From assembly GCA_964477275.1 (NCBI GenBank), contig CAYZDV010000011.1, positions 1-27,645 of the forward strand: 27,645 nt of DNA. Direction: 5' to 3'. Below, piece by piece: positions 15,849 to 22,454 of the stretch. Within the stretch, counting starts at the first letter, position 1, and each line of letters starts with the position of its first letter. The notes beneath the pieces were generated by a model. The model was given only the letters and a program-made list of their open reading frames with translations, made no database searches and was not told where the DNA came from. The translations under genes and the position numbers were made by a program. The stretch is from CAYZDV01 sp964477275. Lineage in GTDB: Bacteria > Acidobacteriota > Aminicenantia > Aminicenantales > Aminicenantaceae.

Positions 15849-17179
15849 GATGTCACTCCTTGATGATTTTTTATGAATTCCTTCATGTATTGGAATTCCG
15901 GCGTGAACAACCCTTTATAGAGAATGACAGCCTTTTTGAGAGGCTCGGAAAGGTTGCACTCCGCAAAATTCCTTGAGAAGTCCGCCCTGGCCAGAAGGGG
16001 AACGAAAGGCTTGAGCGCACCGCTGAAATATATGGAAGATTCGAGAGGGATCTCCGCAGGAAGGTTATCTATGGCCATGATCACAGGCCCTCTGCCGGCG
16101 ACCCCATAACTGGTATTTTCTTTTATGGGGTCATAAACGTATACCGGGCTGGCAGGAGAAGTGGCATGAATTGTGCATTCCATGGAGCCTTCGATATCAC
16201 AGGAGATGTCTCCAATAACCCGCAACCGGGGTTGAGAAGTCATCCGGTAAAGCTGCTTGAGGCCCTTTTTGGTGACAAACCTCGGATACCTGGACGTCCA
16301 GTAGACGCAGTTGACCAGGATGGTCAGGTGCGGAAGATAGGACTCGAAGACCGGCACATATCGGTGGGGATTCTGATAATAATCCTGGAGATTGAACTCC
16401 ATTCCAGGCGCAACCGGCTTCACCAGGTCTTCTTCCCTGAAAACAACCTTATAGAGCCTGCTGGAGGAATAATTGCCTTCTTCAACAAAAGAAGGGAGCC
16501 GGTCAGGTTCAAGCACCTGGTGAGGAAGGAGGTCGAAGATCTCCTGGGCTCCTTGGGAGACATGTCCGTAGCCCAGAAATCCGCAGACCAGAGGAACAAG
16601 GGAAGGAGGAATCCCCTGCTCGTGGACCTTCCATCCGACTTTTTCCACTTCTTCCCTGGCCTCAACGAGGCTCTGGTATTTAAACGCCTGCTGAAGGGAG
16701 GAAAAGGGATTTTCAACTTTTTCGTGATTCAGCCTCTGTCCCAGAGCCCAGAGCGTGTCGATCATTCCCGCCTCTCCAGCCTGCCTCCCGAAAAAAAGCA
16801 GTCTCTGTCCTTTCTCGCTCTGGATTTTTTCGTAGTCGATCAAAGTGCAGCGAAGGTCGATCATTTTCTTTAACATGGGCATATTGTGCGGCTGTCCTTT
16901 GACGGTGTGAGAGAAAAAGACATATATTTTGTCTTCCCGGAAAAAATGAAGCGGAATCTCCTTTATGGCCAGAACAATTGAACAGGGGGAAAGGTCCTCC
17001 TCGATTCTGGCCCCGACCTGAAGGTAATCCTCGTCAGGAAAAATACGGGTCGGAGACAGCTGAAGCCAGATCTCCACAGGATGATTGCTGACGATTTCCT
17101 GGACATGGGAAGGGATCAAGGGCACCCGTTTTTCCCATGGATTTTTGTCTTCACGACGGATACCGATCAGAGTTTTCAT
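15845..17179 (-). CDS. Lysine-ketoglutarate reductase-like protein (N-terminal half of AASS)
   Basis: The 444-residue protein matches the reductase half of alpha-aminoadipic semialdehyde synthase, which condenses lysine and 2-oxoglutarate to saccharopine using NADPH. Its AlaDh/PNT-type N-terminus reads IGIRREDKNPWEKRVPLIPSHVQ, followed by IVLAIKEIP, YVFFSHTVKGQPHNMPMLKKM and LIDYEKI. Later blocks are FGRQAGEAGMIDTLWALGQRL, CGFLGYGHVSQGAQEIFDLLP, LVNCVYWTSRYPRFVTKKGL, ISCDIEGSMECTIHAT and MAIDNLPAEIPLESSIYFSGAL, in the same order as in animal enzymes. The two following genes overlap or closely follow it. Downstream catabolic genes (aminoadipate semialdehyde dehydrogenase) are not in the window. 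Confidence 0.92.
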   Translation of the reverse strand: MKTLIGIRREDKNPWEKRVPLIPSHVQEIVSNHPVEIWLQLSPTRIFPDEDYLQVGARIEEDLSPCSIVLAIKEIPLHFFREDKIYVFFSHTVKGQPHNMPMLKKMIDLRCTLIDYEKIQSEKGQRLLFFGRQAGEAGMIDTLWALGQRLNHEKVENPFSSLQQAFKYQSLVEAREEVEKVGWKVHEQGIPPSLVPLVCGFLGYGHVSQGAQEIFDLLPHQVLEPDRLPSFVEEGNYSSSRLYKVVFREEDLVKPVAPGMEFNLQDYYQNPHRYVPVFESYLPHLTILVNCVYWTSRYPRFVTKKGLKQLYRMTSQPRLRVIGDISCDIEGSMECTIHATSPASPVYVYDPIKENTSYGVAGRGPVIMAIDNLPAEIPLESSIYFSGALKPFVPLLARADFSRNFAECNLSEPLKKAVILYKGLFTPEFQYMKEFIKNHQGVTS

Positions 17180-17207
17180 GAAAGCAATGATTCCTTGGAG
17201 ACTCGAA

Positions 17208-17237
17208 ATTATGTCATATTTTCCGTCATTCGGTCAA
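17208..17237 (-). promoter_or_regulatory. Probable promoter of the lysine degradation genes
   Basis: On the minus strand TTGACC (17232-17237) and CATAAT (17208-17213) are separated by 18 nt, with the predicted start near 17201 and a leader of about 22 nt. The region 17180-17329 is the divergent gap between these genes and cysS. An AAGGA site lies 12 nt before the ATG, rather far for a ribosome-binding site. Confidence 0.5.
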
Positions 17238-17291
17238 TCTCCGCTTTTTCAGATAGAAGCATTCATGAGTCTCCATGGACGGTCATTTGTA

Positions 17292-17321
17292 TTGACTCAT
17301 CTGATTGTTATCCTTGATAAT
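17292..17321 (+). promoter_or_regulatory. Probable promoter of cysS
   Basis: TTGACT (17292-17297) and GATAAT (17316-17321) are separated by 18 nt. The -10 box ends 8 nt before the ATG at 17330, so transcription would start almost at the start codon and leave the AGGA at 17322-17325 outside the message. Either the message is leaderless or another promoter is used. Confidence 0.45.
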
Positions 17322-17329
17322 AGGAAATT

Positions 17330-18733
17330 ATGATGCGTTTTTTTAACACGCTCAGCGGAAAAATCGAGCCATTCCAGCCCATAACCGACGGTGAGGTGAA
17401 GCTCTACACCTGTGGCCCGACCGTCTATGATTATGCCCACATCGGCAATTTCCGGGCCTACGTCTTTGAAGACCTGCTCAAAAGATTCCTGATATATCAG
17501 GGATACAGAGTCGTCCACGTCATGAACATCACTGATGTCGACGATAAAACGATCAAAGGTGCCAACGCTCAAGGCGTGACCCTCCACGAATACACAAGAA
17601 AATACATCGATGCCTTTTTTGAGGACATCGATACCCTGAACATCGCCAGAGCCGATCATTATCCCCGGGCCACCGAACACATCCCTGACATGGTCAAAAT
17701 GATCGAAGGCCTCGTGGAGAAGGGATATGCTTATCAAAAAGACGGATCCATATATTACAGCATCGCTAAATTTCCTGCTTACGGCCGGCTCTCCAGGATC
17801 AAACTGCAAGACCTGAAACCAGGAGACAGGGTGGAATCCGACGAGTACGAGAAGGAAAGCGCCCACGATTTCGCGCTCTGGAAGCACAAGAAGGAGGGCG
17901 AACCCTTCTGGGAAACGGGGATCGGCCCGGGCCGACCGGGCTGGCACATCGAATGCTCGGCAATGAGCTCCAGGTATCTCGGCGAGACTTTCGACATCCA
18001 TTGCGGCGGGATGGACAACATCTTTCCTCATCACGAGAACGAAATTGCCCAATCCGAAGCCTATTTCGGGAAAAAGTTCGTCCACTGCTGGCTCCACTGT
18101 CACCATCTCATTGTTGACGGCGAGAAAATGTCCAAGTCCAGGGGAAACCAGTACACTCTGAGGGACCTTCTGAAAAAGAATATCGACCCCAGGGTGATCC
18201 GCCTCCTCCTTCTTTCCACCCACTACCGAAAGATGCTGAATTTCACTTTCGAAGCTGTCAAACAAACCGCTTCATCGCTCATGAGGGCTGAAGATTTTCT
18301 CTTGGAGCTGCGGACCCGCCAGTTCGAAAAAGGGGAAAACCGGGAAGTCTTGCGGCTCGTGGAAAAGGCGCAAGAGGGATTTATCTCCGGGCTGAGCGAT
18401 GACCTCAACATTTCCGTGGCTCTGCGGGCGCTGTTCGAGCTGATCCGAAAAGTCAACACGTTGATGGCCAGGGGAAAAATCTTCAGCCAGGACGCTGAAA
18501 GGCTGATGGCTTTGCTCCGCTCCTTTGACCGGGTTCTGGGTGTTCTTCCACGGGAAGCGGAGGACAGTTTGCCTGCGGAGATCATGGAGAAAATCACAGT
18601 TAGAGAAAGAGCCCGGGCGGAGAAAAATTATGAGCTGGCCGATAAGATCCGCGACGAGCTCCTCCAGGAGGGAATAGTTCTCGAAGACACCAGAGATGGA
18701 GTGAGGTGGAAGAGGAGTAAAACTCCGGGCTGA
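17330..18733 (+). CDS. cysS: Cysteine--tRNA ligase
   Basis: A complete class I cysteinyl-tRNA synthetase (467 residues), which charges tRNA-Cys. The zinc ligand Cys28 lies in YTCGPTVYDYAHIGNFRAYV, where HIGN is the HIGH signature (37-40). Other zinc ligands are in GWHIECSAMS and the HHENEIAQSEA block. The ATP-binding KMSKS motif is present (DGEKMSKSRGNQYTLRDLL). The C-terminal DALR-like helical domain covers about residues 340-467 and ends with the short LADKIRDELLQEGIVLEDTRDGVRWK block typical of the family. Two consecutive ATG codons (17330, 17333) are possible starts; AGGA precedes them. The yraN gene follows 21 bp later. Confidence 0.98.
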   Translation: MMRFFNTLSGKIEPFQPITDGEVKLYTCGPTVYDYAHIGNFRAYVFEDLLKRFLIYQGYRVVHVMNITDVDDKTIKGANAQGVTLHEYTRKYIDAFFEDIDTLNIARADHYPRATEHIPDMVKMIEGLVEKGYAYQKDGSIYYSIAKFPAYGRLSRIKLQDLKPGDRVESDEYEKESAHDFALWKHKKEGEPFWETGIGPGRPGWHIECSAMSSRYLGETFDIHCGGMDNIFPHHENEIAQSEAYFGKKFVHCWLHCHHLIVDGEKMSKSRGNQYTLRDLLKKNIDPRVIRLLLLSTHYRKMLNFTFEAVKQTASSLMRAEDFLLELRTRQFEKGENREVLRLVEKAQEGFISGLSDDLNISVALRALFELIRKVNTLMARGKIFSQDAERLMALLRSFDRVLGVLPREAEDSLPAEIMEKITVRERARAEKNYELADKIRDELLQEGIVLEDTRDGVRWKRSKTPG

Positions 18734-18754
18734 AGAGGAGCGCAAGAGTCTGCC

Positions 18755-19123
18755 TTGACAGGGGAAAAGCCAACATCCTATGACCTGGGAAGGTCGGGAG
18801 AAGAGATTGCCCTCCGTTTTCTGAAAAAGAAAGGTTACAGGATCATCGGACAGAGCTTTCGGATGTTCCGGGGAGAAATCGATATCATTGCTTTCGACCG
18901 CAAGACCCTGGTTTTCGTCGAGGTCAAAACCAGAAAAAGCAGGGAGTACGGCTCTCCGGAGGAATCCGTCACCTCAGCCAAGCAGGAACAGCTCAGAAAG
19001 ATCGCCAGCGGATTTCTGGTCAAGAGCCATCTCCAGGATGTGGAATGCCGTTTTGATGTCATCTCCGTCCTTTTCAACCCGGACGGATCCTCCCGGATTC
19101 AGCATTTCCGGAATGCCTTTTGA
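18755..19123 (+). CDS. YraN family (UPF0102) nuclease-fold protein
   Basis: A 122-residue member of the UPF0102/YraN family, small proteins of the PD-(D/E)XK nuclease fold. Family hallmarks are GRSGEEIALRFLKKKGYRIIGQSFR, GEIDIIAFDRKTLVFVEVKTRKS (catalytic-type E...D...E-V-K arrangement) and SAKQEQLRKIA. The C-terminus FDVISVLFNPDGSSRIQHFRNAF is also normal for the family, so the gene is intact. The start is a TTG at 18755; the upstream AGAGGAG lies about 12 nt away. It is cotranscribed with cysS. Its cellular role is not settled. Bases 18999-19036 of this gene recur exactly at 20301-20338. Confidence 0.88.
   Translation: MTGEKPTSYDLGRSGEEIALRFLKKKGYRIIGQSFRMFRGEIDIIAFDRKTLVFVEVKTRKSREYGSPEESVTSAKQEQLRKIASGFLVKSHLQDVECRFDVISVLFNPDGSSRIQHFRNAF
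18999..19036 (+). repeat. 38-bp direct repeat, copy 1 (inside yraN)
   Basis: This stretch, coding for about KIASGFLVKSHLQ in yraN, is repeated base for base at 20301-20338 in the same orientation, 1,302 bp downstream. The match breaks at both flanks (A against T before it, G against A after it). Confidence 0.95.
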
Positions 19124-19129
19124 TGCGTG

Positions 19130-19459
19130 TTAGTCCAAACGCAATACAGGACATGAAAAACATATGCAGCCCCGCGTATCCGTTGTCACTTTAGGGACTT
19201 CTCGGCTCAATAGCGTTTTGAATGTGACATATACTCTTTCTCTATATTCAAAAGCGGATACAGTAGGGAAAATTATCCCGATTCCTTGAGGTTTTGCCTT
19301 GGTAATCATCAAGGGCTCATAGCCTTTGTTTTTTCCTTTAAGAGACCCGGCGAATTTATTTTTTTCGTACATGTTGATTTCATATCTGTGAGGGTTAGCG
19401 ATAAATATTTTGCCGTCTCCTGAGCTGTCCATTCTCATGGGATATTTCAATTGAGCCAG
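19130..19459 (-). pseudogene. Decayed C-terminal fragment of a 6-bladed beta-propeller protein
   Basis: About 108 codons are open on the minus strand and contain LKYPMRMDSSGDGKIFIANPH and YEINMYEKNKFAGSLKGKNKGYEP, which follow the blade pattern of secreted 6-bladed beta-propeller proteins (YP-x-R-x(5-8)-G-x-I-x-I-AN ... I-x-x-Y-x-K-x-G). Upstream of 19459 the frame runs straight into the palindrome at 19461-19487 and two further hairpins, so the N-terminal blades and any signal peptide are missing. There is no start codon with a ribosome-binding site. I read it as a truncated relic rather than a working gene. The region 19124-19712 has no intact gene. Confidence 0.6.
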
Positions 19460-19460
19460 A

Positions 19461-19487
19461 GAAAATTGGGGACAGTCCCCAATTTTC
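19461..19487. repeat. Perfect palindromic repeat, GGGGACAGTCCCC type
   Basis: Two perfect 12-bp arms (19461-19472, GAAAATTGGGGA; 19476-19487) flank the 3-nt centre CAG. Palindromes with a GGGGACxGTCCCC core are widespread dispersed elements in bacterial genomes, and I suspect a link to REP-type transposases; no such gene is present here. The repeat ends two bases from the beta-propeller relic. Confidence 0.75.
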
Positions 19488-19497
19488 TTTCCATGGG

Positions 19498-19535
19498 GGA
19501 CACCTTCCGAATTCGCGGGAATTCGGTGCGTGTCC
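19498..19535. repeat. Hairpin repeat with EcoRI-like core
   Basis: Inner arms CCGAATTC (19507-19514) and GAATTCGG (19519-19526) close on the loop GCGG. Outer arms GGACAC (19498-19503) and GTGTCC (19530-19535) pair across a 3-nt internal bulge on each side. The GGGGACAC edge resembles the core of the preceding palindrome, which suggests a related element or a composite one. Confidence 0.7.
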
Positions 19536-19555
19536 TCATCTCTTAGAACTCCCGA

Positions 19556-19599
19556 AAAGAAGGGCGGATTTCGATTGCGGTTGAAGTCCGCCCTTCTTT
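19556..19599. terminator. Long GC-rich hairpin, possible bidirectional terminator
   Basis: Perfect 13-bp arms (AAAGAAGGGCGGA at 19556-19568; 19587-19599), extended by three more pairs including one G-T, enclose a 12-nt loop. T-rich stretches follow on both strands (TTCTTT on the plus strand, TTCTTTTC on the minus strand), so it could stop transcription in either direction. Alternatively it is a third member of the repeat cluster. Confidence 0.5.
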
Positions 19600-19677
19600 G
19601 TTCTTGAAGAGAGAACCTCCTCACTCTTTTTTAGCGAGTCCAAGTCCTTGGGATAGATTTTCAAGGTGAATAGAGTC

Positions 19678-19706
19678 TTGACAAAGTCGTTTTGTATATT
19701 TACATT
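19678..19706 (+). promoter_or_regulatory. Promoter of brnTA
   Basis: A consensus -35 box TTGACA (19678-19683) and a -10 box TACATT (19701-19706) are separated by 17 nt. The predicted transcription start falls on or next to the ATG at 19713, so the message may be leaderless; no ribosome-binding site precedes that ATG. Confidence 0.55.
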
Positions 19707-19714
19707 GTAAATAT
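19696..19714. promoter_or_regulatory. Palindromic operator candidate over the brnTA promoter
   Basis: Perfect 8-bp arms ATATTTAC (19696-19703) and GTAAATAT (19707-19714) flank ATT. The palindrome covers the -10 box and the first bases of the brnT start codon. BrnA antitoxins are known to bind DNA and repress their own operon, so this is the natural operator candidate. Confidence 0.55.
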
Positions 19715-20009
19715 GTCGGGCATTGCTTTCGAGTGGGATGAGAAAAAGAACCGTTTGAATAAAAAGAAGCACGGCATCTCTTTTAAAGAAGCACAAACCG
19801 TCTTTTCTGACGAAAATGCGTTGCTCATCCATGATCCAGACAATTCTCAAGAGGAGAATCGATTCATCATTCTCGGGTTAAGCTTGAGACTTCGAATCTT
19901 GGTCGTCTGTCATTGCTATCGAGAAAGCGATGCCATTATAAGGATTATTTCTGCTCGCAAGGCGACTCGCCTGGAGCAAAGACAATACTGGGAAAGGTTG
20001 TCAAAATGA
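19713..20009 (+). CDS. brnT: BrnT family toxin
   Basis: A 98-residue protein of the BrnT family, RelE-fold ribonuclease toxins of type II toxin-antitoxin modules. The signature opening IAFEWDEKKNRLNKKKHGISFKEAQTVFSDE is intact, followed by SQEENRFIILGLSLRLRILVVCH and the C-terminal IRIISARKATRLEQRQYW, where the Arg/Ala/Lys and Tyr positions match the family's conserved end. The ATG at 19713 fits the usual N-terminus; an in-frame TTG at 19692 would add seven residues and lies between the promoter boxes. The stop codon overlaps the brnA start (ATGA). The AT content is higher than in neighbouring housekeeping genes, as expected for a mobile module. Confidence 0.9.
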   Translation: MSGIAFEWDEKKNRLNKKKHGISFKEAQTVFSDENALLIHDPDNSQEENRFIILGLSLRLRILVVCHCYRESDAIIRIISARKATRLEQRQYWERLSK

Positions 20010-20221
20010 GAAAGCAATATGACTTTTCAAAAGGAAAAAGGAATCCCTATGCGGGGTACTTCAAACGACAGGTAACGATCAGGCTTGATGAGGAGACAGT
20101 GAAATATTTCAAGAAACTGGCCAAAGAAGCTGGAATCCCTTATCAGACTCTGATCAATCTTTATTTGCGTGATTGTGCTTCCTCAGGTCGCAGGCTATCT
20201 ATGGAATGGAAATCGGCATAA
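20006..20221 (+). CDS. brnA: BrnA family antitoxin
   Basis: A 71-residue antitoxin: an N-terminal toxin-wrapping segment (YDFSKGKRNPYAGYFKRQ) and a ribbon-helix-helix-like DNA-binding part (VTIRLDEETVKYFKKLAKEAGIPYQTLINLYLRDCA), as is usual for BrnA partners. It starts at 20006 by a 4-bp overlap with brnT. A longer frame opening at 19913 runs inside brnT and is not used. It would neutralise BrnT and repress the operon through the palindrome at 19696-19714. The unusual tail after LRDC (SSGRRLSMEWKSA) follows the family. Confidence 0.88.
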   Translation: MRKQYDFSKGKRNPYAGYFKRQVTIRLDEETVKYFKKLAKEAGIPYQTLINLYLRDCASSGRRLSMEWKSA

Positions 20222-20234
20222 AAAGCAGATAATT

Positions 20235-20284
20235 CGTCCCCATTCCGAACACGGAAGTTAAGCCCTCTGGCGCCATTTTAGTGT
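20235..20284 (+). pseudogene. 5S rRNA gene remnant
   Basis: CCCATTCCGAACACGGAAGT followed by TAAGCCCTCTGGCGCC (20239-20274) is the conserved middle of bacterial 5S rRNA (roughly nucleotides 28-65, loop B to loop A side). After GGCGCC the match degrades (ATTTTAGTGT in place of the usual GATGGTACTGT). Neither the 5' nor the 3' stem is present and no 16S, 23S or tRNA gene is nearby, so it cannot give a working 5S rRNA. It lies 13 bp after brnA and about 16 bp before the second 38-bp repeat. Confidence 0.8.
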
Positions 20285-20300
20285 AAAAACTTTTTTAGAT

Positions 20301-20338
20301 AGATCGCCAGCGGATTTCTGGTCAAGAGCCATCTCCAG
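20301..20338 (+). repeat. 38-bp direct repeat, copy 2 (at the 3' end of the S9 peptidase gene)
   Basis: An exact second copy of yraN bases 18999-19036 in the same orientation. It overlaps the last codons of the S9 peptidase gene on the opposite strand (20322-20338) and supplies its final residues GDGS and TGA stop. Confidence 0.95.
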
Positions 20339-22430
20339 AATGAAGAAAACGGTCGAAGAAATCAGCGGCTGCCCTGAAGACCTGAATCCATGAGCGGTGG
20401 AGAAGAAAACCGTGGACCTCATCGGGAATGACCAGGACCTCTACGTGGGCTTTCCCCAATTCCCTCAAACGCTGGACAAGGTCGGTGGTCTGGATGAAAT
20501 CGACATTCCGGTCATCATCGCCATGGATGAACAGCACGGGCGAGGTCCAGAAATAGACATCCGCCACCGGTGAGGACTGGAAGGCCACGTTCATCACGTC
20601 TTCTCCCTGGATGCCCCAGCCGCCGCCGTCACGACGCCGGCCTCTCAATGACCAGTCATGAACCCCATGGAGGTCGACACCGGCAGCAAAGAGCTCAGAA
20701 TCCCTGGCCAGGCCAAGGGCAGTGAGGTATCCGCCGTAAGACCCTCCCCAGAGGCCGATCCTGTTGAAGTCCACTTCGCTCCGGTTCTGCAGATAGCGGC
20801 CTGCGACCACGATATCCTGGTACTCGGAGGCTCCCCGTGGACCCTGGTTGGGAGCTGTGCGGAAGTCGAATCCGTAGCCAATTCCTGAGCGGAAATTCAC
20901 GGAAAGGACCACGTATCCTTTGTGGGCGAGATACTGGTTGAGAGCGTAGGCATTATGGTAGTAGCCGCGCATGTGCCATCCGAGCAGCATCTGACGAATC
21001 GGTCCTCCGTGCATGAAGATGACGGCTGGACGCTTGTCCCCTGCTTTTGCTCCCTTCGGAAGGAAAAGCTGGCAGTGAACAGGGAGTCCATCCGGAGCTT
21101 TCAAAATGACCTGTTCGGGTTCGACCTGCTCCTTCATCGGGAATCTTTCCGGGATGAGCGCGGGAGCGATCAGGCGCCTGTTCTTCCCGTTTACGGAGAT
21201 GACGGCTGGCGCAGCGGGCTGAAAGGCGCTCGAACAGAGAAAAACAAGCTCTTGACCGTTAGCCGCACACACCGGCGCCCATTCGATCCCCTTTCCGGGT
21301 GTCAGGAGCCTGGCCTTGCCTCCGCTGACAGGGACAGACCAGATGTGCCGGCGGTCGATATTTCCTTCATTCGAATTATAGAAGAGAGTTTTCCCGTCCG
21401 GGGAAAGAATGCTGTCCTCCACTTCATATTCTCCAGGGGTGAGACAGATGACTTTTCTGTCCTTGACAGAGATGGAGTAAAGGCGCATCCATTTTTCGTG
21501 CTCGGAGTAGAAGACAAGGTGCCCGTCTGCGGCCCACCGGAGCGTTTCTGCCGGATAATACTGGGAAAAACCGCCGGTCTGGTTGGGACAGCGCCAGATT
21601 TCCCGGGCTTTACCGCTCTCCGCATCGGCAACCATCAGCGAGAATTCCTGACCCACCCTGTAAGTCGGAGTGGCCATCGAACCGGGAAAGCGGATGAAGG
21701 CGATGAATTTTCCGCAGGGCGACCAGACGGGATACCCGTCCCTGTCCACGGAGGGCGAAATCCAGGTGATGATTCTCTTCTTGAGGTCATATACGCCGAT
21801 GAAGCTGTGATCCTCTCTCGAGCTGACAAAGGCCAGCCTCGAGCCATCGGGTGACCAGACAGGCGAACCGTTCCTGCCTCTGGCCTTGAACAGCACTTCT
21901 GGCTTGGAGGTTCCCTCCAGGGAGACCACAAAAATGCTTCCTCTCGAAGTGAAAGCCACCACATTTTCCGCAGGAGATGGCCGGGGCCCGCTGCCTGGTC
22001 CCAGCCTCCACGGTTCGCCGCCTTCCACATTGACCGCCCACAGGGCCTGTTCAACGCCTTCCGGGTTGGAAGTCGGATTGGGGTATTCTCCGGCCCGGTT
22101 AGCCGAACCTCCACGGACAAAAACCATCACTGTTCCGTCGAAATTCAAGGCCAGTTGCCCCAATTCCTGGCCATCGTCCTCGCTCGAGCCGGTAAGCTGA
22201 AAAGCTTTGTAATCGGGAGATCGAGCGATCCAGATGTTCCGGTTTCCCTCCTGGTTAAAGACCCACGCCACCAGGTCGCCTCTGGAAGATGCCACCAGGT
22301 TCGATGGAAAGGCATAGCTCATGATATCTTCGAGCGTGTAGGCCAGGCCGTGAGCGGCGGTGAACGCACTCAGGGCCAGAATAAAAAGCCAGAGAAAAAG
22401 AGGCCTGCGAAGGATATGCCACTGTTTCAT
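20322..22430 (-). CDS. Exported S9 family (prolyl oligopeptidase-type) peptidase
   Basis: A 702-residue serine peptidase with a signal peptide (about 1-31, LFLWLFILALSAFTAAHGLA), so it acts in the periplasm or outside. Residues about 35-440 form a WD40/TolB-like beta-propeller (repeated SPDGSRLAFVSS, SPCGKFIAFIR, SPDGKTLFYNS blocks). The alpha/beta hydrolase domain follows, with catalytic Ser564 in WGGSYGGY, Asp640 in HGDDDRNV and His673 in DEVHGF, matching acylaminoacyl-peptidase/DPP-like enzymes that cleave short peptides. The ATG at 22430 has a strong AAGGAGG site 6 nt upstream and lies 24 bp after the TonB-receptor stop codon, so it is probably cotranscribed. The last four residues and the stop codon come from the duplicated yraN segment, so the original C-terminus may have been slightly different. 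Confidence 0.93.
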   Translation of the reverse strand: MKQWHILRRPLFLWLFILALSAFTAAHGLAYTLEDIMSYAFPSNLVASSRGDLVAWVFNQEGNRNIWIARSPDYKAFQLTGSSEDDGQELGQLALNFDGTVMVFVRGGSANRAGEYPNPTSNPEGVEQALWAVNVEGGEPWRLGPGSGPRPSPAENVVAFTSRGSIFVVSLEGTSKPEVLFKARGRNGSPVWSPDGSRLAFVSSREDHSFIGVYDLKKRIITWISPSVDRDGYPVWSPCGKFIAFIRFPGSMATPTYRVGQEFSLMVADAESGKAREIWRCPNQTGGFSQYYPAETLRWAADGHLVFYSEHEKWMRLYSISVKDRKVICLTPGEYEVEDSILSPDGKTLFYNSNEGNIDRRHIWSVPVSGGKARLLTPGKGIEWAPVCAANGQELVFLCSSAFQPAAPAVISVNGKNRRLIAPALIPERFPMKEQVEPEQVILKAPDGLPVHCQLFLPKGAKAGDKRPAVIFMHGGPIRQMLLGWHMRGYYHNAYALNQYLAHKGYVVLSVNFRSGIGYGFDFRTAPNQGPRGASEYQDIVVAGRYLQNRSEVDFNRIGLWGGSYGGYLTALGLARDSELFAAGVDLHGVHDWSLRGRRRDGGGWGIQGEDVMNVAFQSSPVADVYFWTSPVLFIHGDDDRNVDFIQTTDLVQRLRELGKAHVEVLVIPDEVHGFLLHRSWIQVFRAAADFFDRFLHSGDGS

Positions 22431-22454
22431 CTTTCCCTCCTTCCTATCTATGGT

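Noticed and set aside
19037..20300. A mobile element with attL/attR formed by the 38-bp repeats
   Set aside because: There is no integrase or transposase inside, and excision between the copies would damage yraN while copy 2 does not continue into yraN sequence. A simple integrated element does not explain it.
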